Positions 1 to 9,288 of a stretch of 64,000 nt of DNA are shown here, one piece after another. Source of the DNA: Zunongwangia sp. ESRF-bin46 (GTDB taxonomy: Bacteria > Bacteroidota > Bacteroidia > Flavobacteriales > Flavobacteriaceae). The notes beneath the pieces are model-generated. The model was given only the letters and a program-made list of their open reading frames with translations. It had not been told where the DNA came from and searched no databases. The position numbers and the translations under genes were made by a program. The DNA is taken from assembly GCA_002631855.1 (NCBI GenBank), contig NTLF01000017.1, positions 310,001 to 374,000 on the forward strand, read 5' to 3'. Each line of letters opens with the position of its first letter. Positions within the stretch are counted from its first letter, which is position 1.

Positions 1-1
1 A

Positions 2-682
2 ATAAGTATGGCATATTCGTTTAATTATGCCCAAGACCCACAGCTTTTTGAAAATGATTGGTATTTACACGAATTGATCATCGACGGGGAAAGCCATCTA
101 CCGCCCTCTAATGATGAAGTGGAGTATATCCCTTTGAATTTCTATTCGGATAAATTTTCAGATAGATTTGATACTATTGTATGTGAGGGCTTAACAGGCG
201 ACAATATAACGATTTCAGCAGTGGATATATTTGTAGAGAGTTTTCTTATTTTAATAGACGAGCCTTGTAATTTAACCGAAAATAATGAGTATGAATCGCT
301 ATATTATGGTGGTTTTTTTCATTGGCAAGAAGCAAATAAAACTTTTGATTACGAAATAACAGAGAGCGATAACACCTTAACTCTAACATTGATCAATGAA
401 GATGGAAATGTTGCAATGCATGGTAATAAATTATTAGCAAGCCAAGGTTTTGAAAATACACAAACATTTATTTATCCTAATCCAGTACAAAAAACACTCT
501 ATATTGAAAATAAAACAGCTATAATAAAAAAAATTAGCGTATATGGTGCATCGGGCAAAGTCCTTTTACAAAGTAATGACAATACAAGCCAAGTTAACCT
601 TGAAAACCTGTCAAGTGGGTTGCTATTTGTAGTACTCGAAACCGACCAAGGGATATTTACAAAAAAGGTAGTTAAAAATTAA
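2..682 (+). CDS. T9SS type A sorting domain protein, 5' truncated by the window edge
   Basis: The reading frame is open to the window start and has no signal peptide, so the visible ATG at 8 is probably internal and the true start lies upstream. The first ~140 residues match no domain I can name. The last ~75 residues form a type A sorting domain: a YPNPV motif, an alternating beta pattern, an LSSGLLFV segment and a terminal KKVVKN. In Bacteroidota this directs export through the type IX secretion system and anchoring or release at the cell surface. A hairpin terminator follows within a few bases of the stop codon. Function of the mature domain is unknown. Confidence 0.7.
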   Translation: MSMAYSFNYAQDPQLFENDWYLHELIIDGESHLPPSNDEVEYIPLNFYSDKFSDRFDTIVCEGLTGDNITISAVDIFVESFLILIDEPCNLTENNEYESLYYGGFFHWQEANKTFDYEITESDNTLTLTLINEDGNVAMHGNKLLASQGFENTQTFIYPNPVQKTLYIENKTAIIKKISVYGASGKVLLQSNDNTSQVNLENLSSGLLFVVLETDQGIFTKKVVKN

Positions 683-713
683 AAAAGCCCAAAACTTCTG
701 GTTTTGGGCTTTT
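683..713. terminator. Bidirectional intrinsic terminator
   Basis: A 13-bp stem (AAAAGCCCAAAAC pairing with a copy after a TTCT loop) is flanked by an A-run on the left and a T-run on the right. It lies between the convergent T9SS gene and lon and can serve both. Confidence 0.85.
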
Positions 714-729
714 CACTATAAAATAAGTC

Positions 730-3180
730 CTACAACTTTTTAGCGTTCTTTACCTTCTGTTTGGTAAGTGCTAAATCCAGTACATCGCTCATATCTTTTA
801 CATAATGAAACGTCAATCCTTTTAAGTATTCAGGTTTAATTTCATCGATGTCACGCTTATTGTCTTCACACAATAAAATTTCTTTAATGTGAGCTCGCTT
901 GGCAGCCAATATTTTTTCTTTGATTCCACCAACGGGAAGCACTTTTCCACGTAACGTGATTTCACCTGTCATCGCAATGCTTTTCTTTACTTTACGTTGC
1001 GTAAACAAAGAAACTAAAGACGTTAACATCGTTATACCCGCACTTGGTCCGTCTTTAGGCGTAGCCCCTTCTGGGACGTGTACGTGCACATTGTATTTCT
1101 CAAATATATCTGGCGAAATGCCTAATTCTTCTGCATTCGATTTTATGTATTCCAACGCAATGGTTGCCGATTCTTTCATCACCTTACCAAGGTTTCCAGT
1201 CATATTTAACTGTCCTTTACCTTTAGAAAGTGTAGATTCTATAAAAAGGATATCTCCTCCAACACGCGTCCAAGCCAATCCTGTAACCACTCCGGCTACG
1301 TCGTTGTTTTCATATTTATTACGTTCTAGTTTGGGACTTCCTAATGCTTCAACCACAGTTTCATTGGTTACTTTCTTCTCATATTCCTCATCCATTGCTA
1401 TTTTCATAGCTGCAAAACGAACCATTTTGGCAATTTGCTTTTCTAAACTACGAACACCACTTTCACGCGTATATCCCTCTACTATTTTCTCTAATTGCTT
1501 TTTACCAACTTTAAGGTCGTCTTTTGTAAGACCGTGTTCTTCTAATTGCTTTGGTAATAAGTGGCGTTTGGCAATTTCAACTTTTTCTTCCACCGTATAA
1601 CCCGTAACATTAATGATTTCCATACGGTCACGAAGCGCAGGTTGAATGGTGCTTAAGCTATTTGAAGTGGCTATAAACATCACTTTAGACAAATCGTACC
1701 CCAACTCTAAGAAGTTATCATAAAAAGCATTGTTTTGCTCGGGGTCTAATACTTCCAACATTGCCGAAGAAGGATCTCCTTGACTTCCTATAGAAAGTTT
1801 ATCTATTTCATCTAATACAAAGACTGGATTACTTGTTCCTGCTTTTTTTATGTTCTTAACAATACGTCCTGGCATAGCACCAATATAGGTTTTACGGTGT
1901 CCGCGTATTTCGGCTTCATCCCGTAAACCACCTAGTGACATTCTCACGTATTCTCTACCCAAAGCTTCAGCAATAGATTTACCCAGCGATGTTTTACCAA
2001 CACCTGGAGGTCCATACAGACATAGAATCGGAGATTTCATATCATTCCGAAGTTTTAAAACGGCTAGATATTCAATAATCCGTTTTTTAACATCGTCTAG
2101 ACCATAATGATCACGATCTAGAATTTTTCTCGCTCTTTTAAGGTCAAATTTATCAGTGCTGAATTCATTCCAAGGCAAGTCAAGTAATAGGTCTAAGTAA
2201 TTGCTTTGAATACTGTATTCCGCAACCTGCGGATTCATGCGTTGCAATTTGGTGATTTCTTTATCAAAATGCTCTTGCACTTCATCACCCCACTTTTTTG
2301 CTTTCGCCTTTTCGCGCATTTCTTGTATTTCAGCTTCATTGGAATTCCCTCCCAATTCTTCCTGAATGGTCTTCATTTGTTGCTGAAGAAAATACTCACG
2401 TTGTTGCTGATTGATATCACTTTGCACTTTAGACTGAATGTCATTACGCAATGATAATTTCTGCAACTCAACATTCATATATTTAAGCGTCTCCATAGCA
2501 CGCTCTTTCAGGTCATTCATTTCAAGCAAACTCTGCTTTTCTTTTACTGAAATGTTCAAGTTTGATGAAACAAAGTTGATTAAAAACGAATTGCTCTCAA
2601 TGTTTTTAATAGCAAAAGCAGCTTCCGAAGGAATATTTGGGCTTCCTTTTATAATTTCAAGAGCGATTTCTTTAATAGAATCAATAATAGCAGAAAACTC
2701 TTCACTTTCTTTAGCAGGTTTTGCTTCAGTCACTTCCCGAATGGTAGCCGTCATATACGGCTCAGTAGTGATTACTTCGGTTGTTTCAAAGCGTTTTTTA
2801 CCTTGAATGATTACGGTTGTATTTCCGTCAGGCATTTTTAAAACACGAAGTATTTTTGCAACCGTACCAATTGTGTTGATTTCGTTTAAACTGGGGTCTT
2901 CTATCTCTTCGTCCTTTTGCGAAACCACACCTATGGTTTTGCTTCCTTTATTGGTTTCGTTAATCAACTTGATCGATTTATCACGTCCAGCAGTAATAGG
3001 AACTACTACTCCGGGGAATAATACCGTATTTCGAAGCGGAAGAATAGGAAGTATTTCCGGTAATTCTTCTCTGTTCATTGCATCTTCGTCTTCAGCCGTC
3101 ATTAAAGGGATTAACTCCGCATCTTGCTCTAATTCCTGCAATGACAAACTGTCTAATGTTTTTACTTTTGAATGGGCCAT
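730..3180 (-). CDS. lon: ATP-dependent protease La (Lon)
   Basis: Cytoplasmic ATP-dependent serine protease that degrades misfolded and regulatory proteins. At 816 residues it has full family length. An N-terminal LON substrate-binding domain begins near residue 40 ([11 protein letters not shown]). The AAA+ module has Walker A GPPGVGKT at 390-397. The C-terminal protease domain has the catalytic Ser713 (DGPSAG) and Lys756 (GGIKEK), 43 residues apart as in E. coli Lon. The gene diverges from an ECF sigma factor gene across a 235-bp intergenic region and is followed by a bidirectional terminator, so it is probably monocistronic. No heat-shock operator is recognisable upstream. Confidence 0.97.
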   Translation of the reverse strand: MAHSKVKTLDSLSLQELEQDAELIPLMTAEDEDAMNREELPEILPILPLRNTVLFPGVVVPITAGRDKSIKLINETNKGSKTIGVVSQKDEEIEDPSLNEINTIGTVAKILRVLKMPDGNTTVIIQGKKRFETTEVITTEPYMTATIREVTEAKPAKESEEFSAIIDSIKEIALEIIKGSPNIPSEAAFAIKNIESNSFLINFVSSNLNISVKEKQSLLEMNDLKERAMETLKYMNVELQKLSLRNDIQSKVQSDINQQQREYFLQQQMKTIQEELGGNSNEAEIQEMREKAKAKKWGDEVQEHFDKEITKLQRMNPQVAEYSIQSNYLDLLLDLPWNEFSTDKFDLKRARKILDRDHYGLDDVKKRIIEYLAVLKLRNDMKSPILCLYGPPGVGKTSLGKSIAEALGREYVRMSLGGLRDEAEIRGHRKTYIGAMPGRIVKNIKKAGTSNPVFVLDEIDKLSIGSQGDPSSAMLEVLDPEQNNAFYDNFLELGYDLSKVMFIATSNSLSTIQPALRDRMEIINVTGYTVEEKVEIAKRHLLPKQLEEHGLTKDDLKVGKKQLEKIVEGYTRESGVRSLEKQIAKMVRFAAMKIAMDEEYEKKVTNETVVEALGSPKLERNKYENNDVAGVVTGLAWTRVGGDILFIESTLSKGKGQLNMTGNLGKVMKESATIALEYIKSNAEELGISPDIFEKYNVHVHVPEGATPKDGPSAGITMLTSLVSLFTQRKVKKSIAMTGEITLRGKVLPVGGIKEKILAAKRAHIKEILLCEDNKRDIDEIKPEYLKGLTFHYVKDMSDVLDLALTKQKVKNAKKL

Positions 3181-3415
3181 ATAGTATTTTAAGACATTGT
3201 GTCACCAAAATAAGGCGCACAATAGCTGTTTTTAAATAATTCTTTATACAATTTTTACTGAAAATCAACTTCTTAGCGTTATGCCTGTTGACCTTCGTAA
3301 TATAATATTCAATAGTTATGCCAATTACTTAGCTCGTAATTATTGATCGTTTTTAAACTTTTTTTCCTTCAACTGTAACATTTTGCAACTATAACTATCT
3401 TTAAGGTAAACAAGC

Positions 3416-3988
3416 TTGTTTTTGACATTGACCGACCAACATATTGACTCGTTATTAGTGCTGTGTAAAAAAGGAAACCATTTAGCACAACTGGAAGTGT
3501 ATAATCGCTACCAAAGGGCTATGTACAATGTTGCTGTGCGAATTGTAAAAGATACAGCAGAAGCTGAAGATATAATGCAGGAATCGTTTATAACTGCTTT
3601 CAGCAAATTGGACAGTTTTAAAGGAACAGCAACTTTTGGGGCTTGGTTAAAACGGATTGTTGTAAACAATAGTATTACGCAATATAAAAAACAACAACGC
3701 TTTGTCGATGTGCCAGATGAAACAATAGCTGAAACGGTAGAAGTAACTTCTGGAATTACCGAAGAGGATTATACCAATGAAAAGGCCGCAGCCATACTAA
3801 GTTGTATGGGTAGTTTGCACAGTAGTTACCAACAAGTATTAACACTTCATTTAATTGAAGGATATGATTACGAAGAAATTTGTGAAATACTGGATATCAC
3901 TTATGCAAACTGTAGAACATTGGTTTCACGAGCAAAAGATAGTTTACGAAAAAAATTAAAAGTAGCGTCATGGAAAAAGATGATATAG
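3416..3988 (+). CDS. ECF-type RNA polymerase sigma factor (sigma-70 family)
   Basis: Extracytoplasmic-function sigma factor of 190 residues. Region 2 is at about 27-65 (YNRYQRAMYN...AEDIMQESF...KLDSF) and region 4 at about 130-180, with a helix-turn-helix (YEEICEILDITYANCRTLVSRAK). The frame has no ATG near its start; TTG codons at 3416, 3422 and 3428 are all possible, so the exact start is uncertain. It overlaps the next gene by 19 bases, which suggests translational coupling to an anti-sigma-like membrane protein and then to two secreted proteins. It probably directs an envelope-related regulon that may include its own operon. Confidence 0.9.
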   Translation: MFLTLTDQHIDSLLVLCKKGNHLAQLEVYNRYQRAMYNVAVRIVKDTAEAEDIMQESFITAFSKLDSFKGTATFGAWLKRIVVNNSITQYKKQQRFVDVPDETIAETVEVTSGITEEDYTNEKAAAILSCMGSLHSSYQQVLTLHLIEGYDYEEICEILDITYANCRTLVSRAKDSLRKKLKVASWKKMI

Positions 3989-4539
3989 ACACTTTATTTG
4001 AGCAAAACCGAACAGATTTTGACGTGCACGACACGCCACAAGGACATCAAAAAAGGTTTTTAGCAAAATTGAACGTTCAAACTGAAGCGGATAAAAATGT
4101 TTCAGAAGAGAAAGATGTTGAAAAAGTAAACTGGTGGAGACCGTTGAGTATTGCTGCTAGTATAGCTGTAATTTTAGCAATTGGGTTTTTATTTCAGAAT
4201 ACCGAAGCACAAGCTAGCGATTTAGCCAGTGTTTCGCCAGAAATGCAAAAAACACAGTCTTTTTTTACAACAGCAATCAATAAGGAGTTACAGACTTTAA
4301 AAAGCTTTGAAAGTCCTGAAACTAAAGAACTGGTTGATGACGCCCTACAGCAAATAGAAATACTTGAACTAGAATATAACACACTAAAAACCGATCTCGC
4401 AGAAAGCGGAAATGACAAACGAGTAATTTATGCGATGATCACCAATTTTCAAAACAGGATCGATCTTTTGGAAAACGTAATTAAAACAATCGAAGAGATT
4501 AAAACACTTAAAGCAAACAAAAATGAAACTACTATCTAA
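3970..4539 (+). CDS. Anti-sigma-factor-like single-pass membrane protein
   Basis: This 189-residue protein has a charged cytoplasmic N-terminus (about 1-55), one transmembrane helix near 57-75 (SIAASIAVILAIGFLF) and a C-terminal helical region (about 95-185) rich in Leu, Glu and Lys that is probably coiled coil. It has no recognisable zinc-binding anti-sigma motif. Position and topology, overlapping the ECF sigma gene by 19 bases and the next secreted-protein gene by 17 bases, suggest a membrane anchor that sequesters the sigma factor. That role is inferred from context only. Confidence 0.65.
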   Translation: MEKDDIDTLFEQNRTDFDVHDTPQGHQKRFLAKLNVQTEADKNVSEEKDVEKVNWWRPLSIAASIAVILAIGFLFQNTEAQASDLASVSPEMQKTQSFFTTAINKELQTLKSFESPETKELVDDALQQIEILELEYNTLKTDLAESGNDKRVIYAMITNFQNRIDLLENVIKTIEEIKTLKANKNETTI

Positions 4540-5611
4540 AACACTACTGTTTCTTTTTCTATTTCCTGCCCTGGCTATGGCCACCAATGGAAAGATGAAA
4601 GGAAAGTACACCAAAGAGAAAACCGTAAAAAAGGAATTCAATGTAAACTCTGGTGCCGGACTAAATGTAACGAACAGCTATGGAAATATAGATATCGTTA
4701 CCTGGAATGAAAACCGAACCGTTATTGAAGTTACCATTAAAACCAATGGCGATAACGAAGAAAAAGTGCAAGAACGTCTTAAAGAAATCAATATTGATTT
4801 TAGTGGAAATGCCTCTTTAGTAACAGCTAAAACCATTTTTAATGAAAAAAAATCTGGCTGGAGCTGGTGGGGAAGTAATAATAAAAATAATGTTTCGGTA
4901 GAGGTTAATTATTCCATTAAACTGCCCATTACAAACACGGTAGATTTAAACAATGATTATGGAGCTATCCATATCAATAAACTTAAAGGGAATGCCAAAA
5001 TTAACTGTGATTATGGTCAATTAATCATTGGGGAACTATTGGCAGATAATAATTACCTCACTTTTGATTATACTGACAAGTCTACCATCGGTTATATGAA
5101 AAGCGGCCGTATTAATGCAGATTATTCAGGATTTACCTTAGAGAAAACGGAACGTTTGGAGTTAACTGCTGATTATACAAAATCTGAAATTTTAGAAGCT
5201 CAAAGCATTAACTATAATTGCGATTATGGAAAAGTAATTATAGGCAAAGCACAAGAGGTTATAGGCAAAGGTGACTATGTTAACAACCAAATAGGGACCG
5301 TTACCGGCTCTATAAACTTGAACACCGGTTATGGCTCTATAAGAATAGACAATATGGCTAGTACAGCTAATAATATTACTATTAAAGCAGATTACACAGG
5401 TATTAAACTTGGGTTTGATAGCAGTTATAATTTCGATTTTATCGTAGATTTATCATTTGCTAGCTTAAAAGGCGAAGAAGATGTTACTGTTTTAAAGTCG
5501 TCAAAAGATTATACCAATAGAATGTATAGCGGATATCACGGAAAACAAAATTCTGGAAATACTGTAAATATAAATTCCGATTATGGCGGAGTAACTTTTA
5601 ATAAAAACTAA
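4523..5611 (+). CDS. Secreted DUF4097-like beta-helix protein
   Basis: A signal peptide covers about residues 1-20 (LLFLFLFPALAMA). The rest is a long all-beta domain with recurring D/SYG signatures (NSYGNIDI, NDYGAIHI, CDYGQLII, CDYGKVII, NSDYGGVTF) at intervals of some 20-50 residues, as expected of a right-handed beta-helix of the DUF4097/putative-adhesin type. It sits in the sigma operon, overlapping the anti-sigma-like gene by 17 bases and 14 bases before a head-GIN protein. It is probably periplasmic or surface exposed; the ligand is unknown. Confidence 0.65.
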   Translation: MKLLSKTLLFLFLFPALAMATNGKMKGKYTKEKTVKKEFNVNSGAGLNVTNSYGNIDIVTWNENRTVIEVTIKTNGDNEEKVQERLKEINIDFSGNASLVTAKTIFNEKKSGWSWWGSNNKNNVSVEVNYSIKLPITNTVDLNNDYGAIHINKLKGNAKINCDYGQLIIGELLADNNYLTFDYTDKSTIGYMKSGRINADYSGFTLEKTERLELTADYTKSEILEAQSINYNCDYGKVIIGKAQEVIGKGDYVNNQIGTVTGSINLNTGYGSIRIDNMASTANNITIKADYTGIKLGFDSSYNFDFIVDLSFASLKGEEDVTVLKSSKDYTNRMYSGYHGKQNSGNTVNINSDYGGVTFNKN

Positions 5612-5625
5612 AACCAAATAAACAC

Positions 5626-6360
5626 ATGAAAACACTAACAAAAAGCGTACTTATTGTCTTCTTACTGTCAGTAACATCGCAACAAGCAATTGCTCAAAAC
5701 TGGAAAAAATCAAAAGTAAAAGGAGATGGAAATGTAACCACTAAAACCGTTTCAACAGGCGATTATGACAACGTACACGTAACCGGATCTATGGATGTAA
5801 CCCTTGTTAGCGGTACAGAAGGTTCCATTAACGTTACGACCGATGAGAACATACACGAACACCTTGATATTCGCAGCGAAGGTAACACTTTGATCATTTC
5901 AGTAAAAAAAGGGCATTCCATTAGCACAAAAAAAGGAATTGATGTAACTGTTCCTTTTCAAGATCTCTCTGAAGTGAAATTGGTTGGCTCTGGTGATATT
6001 ACGTCTACTAAAAAAATTAAAGCCAATAACTTTGAGACCAGCATAGTTGGCTCTGGTGATGTTATTTTGAACGTGGAGTCAAGTTCGTTAAATGCTAAAG
6101 TAACAGGCTCTGGTGATATGAAATTAACTGGAAGCGCCGATAATTTTGAGTTGAAATTAAGCGGTAGCGGTGATTTTGATGGCAGAAGTTTTGATGCCAA
6201 TGCTACTGAAGTATATGTTTCCGGTTCTGGAGATGCAACCGTTTCAGCAAAAAAGAGTATAAAAGCCCGAGTTCATGGCTCTGGTGATATTTCTTATAAA
6301 GGAAATCCATCAAAAAGTGACACCAAAGTGTTAGGGAGCGGATCAATTAAATCAATCTAA
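5626..6360 (+). CDS. Head-GIN domain (DUF2807) secreted protein
   Basis: A 24-residue signal peptide (ending AIAQ) is followed by a putative auto-transporter adhesin head-GIN domain. GSGD turns recur six times, encoded at 5986, 6049, 6106, 6163, 6223 and 6277, giving an 18-21 residue period typical of a beta-helix. It is the last gene of the ECF sigma operon and is followed by a strong terminator. No C-terminal T9SS sorting domain is seen. The family is common in Flavobacteriia, with no established function. Confidence 0.8.
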   Translation: MKTLTKSVLIVFLLSVTSQQAIAQNWKKSKVKGDGNVTTKTVSTGDYDNVHVTGSMDVTLVSGTEGSINVTTDENIHEHLDIRSEGNTLIISVKKGHSISTKKGIDVTVPFQDLSEVKLVGSGDITSTKKIKANNFETSIVGSGDVILNVESSSLNAKVTGSGDMKLTGSADNFELKLSGSGDFDGRSFDANATEVYVSGSGDATVSAKKSIKARVHGSGDISYKGNPSKSDTKVLGSGSIKSI

Positions 6361-6382
6361 GCCACCTTTAGAGTAAAGAATT

Positions 6383-6419
6383 AATCCTAAAGAGAATTTT
6401 CTTTTTAGGATTTTTTTTA
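6383..6419 (+). terminator. Intrinsic terminator of the sigma-factor operon
   Basis: AATCCTAAAGAGAA pairs with TTCTTTTTAGGATT and is followed by a run of T. It lies 22 bases after the GIN gene and reaches the 3' end of the convergent MFS gene. Confidence 0.8.
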
Positions 6420-7745
6420 TTCTGAAACTTCTACCCTTCTCGGAACACGGAACAACAAAACAAGTCCTACGACAAAAAACAGGATAAAGAACAGTATTGC
6501 ATACCGAATACTACCGGTTGCTTGTGCAACAAAACCGTAACTGAACATCCCAATTACAATCCCAATTTTTTCGGCTACATCATAAAAACTGAAATAGGAA
6601 GCGGTATCTATTGCTCCTTCCGGAATTAGTTTTGAATATGTAGAACGTGAAAGCGATTGTATTCCACCCATTACCAGACCTACAAATCCTGCTGTAACAT
6701 AAAACTGTACAGGTGTTGTTATAGAATATGCATAGATGCAAATGCAAATCCAGATTATATTTAAAACAATTAAAGTATTTATGTTTCCAAATTTAGCTGA
6801 AGCTCGAGACGTTAAAAAGGCGCCTAAAACTGCTACTAATTGTATTAATAAAATACTTACTATCAAACCTGTGGTGGCGTTTGTTTCGCCCCAATCCAAT
6901 TCTTCTATCCCAAAGTAAGTGGCCACTAACATTATAGTTTGTACTGCCATGCTGTACACAAAAAAAGCAGCTAAATATCTTTTTAGGCTTTTGTTTTCGC
7001 CTAGTTTATTCCAAATTTTCTTTAGTTCCTTAAATCCGTTGAAAAGAAGGTGTTTTGTAAACTTTTGTTTTTTATTTCCCTTCGGAAGATAGTAGTAGGT
7101 ATACTGGCTAAAACCAATCCACCAGACTCCTGTTAACACAAACGATAAGCGTGTTGGTAACCCTTCTTCTTCAAAACCAAAAGTTTCATACATTAAAATC
7201 ATAGCAAGACAGACGCACAATAAAATAACGCTGCCTATATACCCCAATGAGTATCCTTTCGCACTAATTTTATCTTGTTGTTCGGGAAAAGCTATATCCG
7301 GTAAATATGAATTATAAAACACCAAGCTCGCCCAAAAGCCAATCAATGCTAAAAAATAACACAGGAGCCCAAACCATAAATAGTCTAATGAAAACCAATA
7401 CAGACCAATACAAGAAACTGCACCGAGGTAACAGAAAAACTTCATAAATACTTTCTTGTTACCAACATAATCGGCAACACCACTTAATAGCGGACTTAAT
7501 ATTGAAACCATTAAAAAAGCCGCTGCAGTTACATAACTAATAAGGGTGTCATTATTAAAGTCGAACCCTAGAAAAGTCACCGTATCGTCAAGTATTTTGC
7601 CTTTTTCATCTTTCACAAGTGTCAAGGCACCATAAAATATTGGAAAAATGGCTGATGCAATTACTAAACTATATACAGAGTTTGCCCAGTCATAAAAAGC
7701 CCAAGCGTTTAGCAGCTTTTTACTGCCTTTTGGTAGGTTAGCCAT
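6417..7745 (-). CDS. MFS transporter, UMF1 (Atg22-like) family
   Basis: A polytopic inner-membrane protein of 442 residues with about 12 predicted hydrophobic segments. The N-terminus has the AWAFYDWANSVYSLV signature of the UMF1/vacuole-effluxer-like major facilitator subfamily, and GVADYVGNKK lies at the loop 2-3 position where MFS proteins carry a conserved Asp/Arg motif. The substrate is not known for bacterial members. It is transcribed alone, downstream of the M48 peptidase terminator and convergent with the sigma operon. Confidence 0.85.
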   Translation of the reverse strand: MANLPKGSKKLLNAWAFYDWANSVYSLVIASAIFPIFYGALTLVKDEKGKILDDTVTFLGFDFNNDTLISYVTAAAFLMVSILSPLLSGVADYVGNKKVFMKFFCYLGAVSCIGLYWFSLDYLWFGLLCYFLALIGFWASLVFYNSYLPDIAFPEQQDKISAKGYSLGYIGSVILLCVCLAMILMYETFGFEEEGLPTRLSFVLTGVWWIGFSQYTYYYLPKGNKKQKFTKHLLFNGFKELKKIWNKLGENKSLKRYLAAFFVYSMAVQTIMLVATYFGIEELDWGETNATTGLIVSILLIQLVAVLGAFLTSRASAKFGNINTLIVLNIIWICICIYAYSITTPVQFYVTAGFVGLVMGGIQSLSRSTYSKLIPEGAIDTASYFSFYDVAEKIGIVIGMFSYGFVAQATGSIRYAILFFILFFVVGLVLLFRVPRRVEVSE

Positions 7746-7755
7746 AGAAGTGTTT

Positions 7756-7793
7756 TAAAACAAAATCCCGTTCTGATTTATATCAAAACGGGA
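7756..7793 (-). terminator. Intrinsic terminator after the M48 peptidase gene
   Basis: The inverted repeat TCCCGTTCTGAT / ATCAAAACGGGA has one mismatch and a 4-base loop. On the minus strand it is followed by TTTTG and TTTT runs, placing it correctly between the M48 gene and the MFS gene. Confidence 0.75.
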
Positions 7794-7825
7794 CTAAATT
7801 ACTTGAAATTATTCTTTTTAAAAAC

Positions 7826-8644
7826 TTATTTCTTAAAAGAAGTTACGCCATACTTTCGGGCTTCGGCTTTTGCTTCAGCAGCCCAACTTTGTATATTTCG
7901 TATACGAGTCTCACTAGAAGGGTGTGTACTCAAAAACTCTGGAGGTGCTCCTCCACCCTGTTGTTGCATTCGTTGCCATAAATCTGCTGCCACTATTGGG
8001 TCGTATCCTGCAATTGCCATAAGGGTTAATCCTATTCTGTCGGCTTCTACTTCGTTACTTCTGCTAAAAGGTAACATTACACCTACTTGTGTTCCAACTC
8101 CGTAATATTGATTAAATATCTGTTGGTTTTCTGGGTTTTTGGCCAATGCTAAATTTCCAGCTACAGCCCCTAATTGTTGTAGTTGTGCCGCACTCATACG
8201 CTGTTGCCCGTGGTTAGCTAATGCATGTGCTACCTCATGCCCCATAATAGAAGCCACACCAGCTTCATTTTTAGCAATGGGCATAATTCCTTTATAGAAC
8301 GCTATTTTACCGCCAGGCATCGCCCATGCATTTTTTGTTTCATCATCAATTAATGAATATTCCCAACGATAGTTTTTTAAATACCCTGCATAGCCATTGG
8401 CTGTGAGGTACCGTTCTGCAGCTTTTGAAATTTTTTGTCCAACCCTTTCAACCATCTGGGCATCTGAGGTTCCTTTAATTACTTTATTTTCAGATAAAAA
8501 TTGATCATATTGCTGAAATGCCATTGGTAATATTTGAGAATTAGGGACTAAAGCCAAGGTCTTTTTTCCTGTAAAAGGATTTGTGCTACAGGCTACAGCA
8601 AACACAAGTACTGCTACTAAGGAGAGTGTTTTTTTATAATTCAT
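7826..8644 (-). CDS. M48 family metallopeptidase, lipoprotein
   Basis: Zinc-dependent endopeptidase of the BepA/LoiP-like M48 group, probably acting in periplasmic quality control of outer-membrane proteins. It has a lipobox with Cys19 (VFAVAC), the HEVAH zinc motif with His136, Glu137 and His140, and the downstream NEVEAD motif supplying Glu198 as third ligand. The 272-residue length fits this compact group, which lacks the TPR domain of BepA. A TAAATTTG element (minus strand, 8664-8671) just upstream resembles a Bacteroidota -7 box. Confidence 0.92.
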   Translation of the reverse strand: MNYKKTLSLVAVLVFAVACSTNPFTGKKTLALVPNSQILPMAFQQYDQFLSENKVIKGTSDAQMVERVGQKISKAAERYLTANGYAGYLKNYRWEYSLIDDETKNAWAMPGGKIAFYKGIMPIAKNEAGVASIMGHEVAHALANHGQQRMSAAQLQQLGAVAGNLALAKNPENQQIFNQYYGVGTQVGVMLPFSRSNEVEADRIGLTLMAIAGYDPIVAADLWQRMQQQGGGAPPEFLSTHPSSETRIRNIQSWAAEAKAEARKYGVTSFKK

Positions 8645-8760
8645 TGTTTGTTTTTTTAGGTTTCAAATTTAAAGTTAAAGATAATACAATTGGTTTTTAT
8701 TAAAATTTATATAAAAACTGGAATAGCTTTTGCTATTATATTTATTAAAACAAACAAATT

Positions 8761-9285
8761 ATGAAACAGATACTATTATTTTTAGCGCTTTCGACCACTT
8801 TTTTATTTTCATCATGTGAAGGTGACCCAGGACCTCCAGGACCTCCGGGTGATGCTTTCTTAGCACAGGTTTTTGAAACTACAGTAGATTTTCAATTTGA
8901 CTCACAATCTCAATCTTTAACTTCAGCATTTATAGAATTTCCTAGTAATATAGAGGTTTTTGAAAGTGATGTTGTGCTAGCATATCAATTTGTAGGTCAA
9001 GACCCAATAGTAGACCCACCTGCTGATATTTGGGTACAACTACCAAGAAGTCAGTTTTTCAATGATGGCACTGGTGAATTTATAGAATACAGTTTTAACC
9101 ATACTTTTTTTGATATTCAATTTGTAATCGATGGAAATTTTGATGTATCTACGTTAGGAACTGAATTTACCAACGACCAAATATTCAGAGTTGCCATAGT
9201 ACCAGCCGAATTTGCAACTGCAAATTTGACAATGAATGACATTATGAGCAATTCAGAAATTGAAGTCATTAACCTTGAAAAATAA
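8761..9285 (+). CDS. Putative lipoprotein with a short collagen-like segment
   Basis: A 174-residue protein with a lipoprotein signal (Cys19 in FLFSSC) followed immediately by a short Gly-X-Y stretch, GDPGPPGPPGD. The rest is an acidic, aromatic-rich beta-type domain that I cannot assign. Similar collagen-like tags after the lipidated Cys occur in small Bacteroidota lipoproteins. It is followed after 3 bases by a lipoprotein MsrB and is probably co-transcribed with it. Function unknown. Confidence 0.7.
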   Translation: MKQILLFLALSTTFLFSSCEGDPGPPGPPGDAFLAQVFETTVDFQFDSQSQSLTSAFIEFPSNIEVFESDVVLAYQFVGQDPIVDPPADIWVQLPRSQFFNDGTGEFIEYSFNHTFFDIQFVIDGNFDVSTLGTEFTNDQIFRVAIVPAEFATANLTMNDIMSNSEIEVINLEK

Positions 9286-9288
9286 ACT

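Noticed and set aside
899-1600. Long plus-strand frame inside lon
   Set aside because: It is antisense to conserved Lon protease coding sequence and its translation resembles no known family; a shadow frame.
7803-8105. Plus-strand frame opposite the M48 peptidase
   Set aside because: It is antisense to the zinc-peptidase coding sequence and has no family resemblance or start signal.
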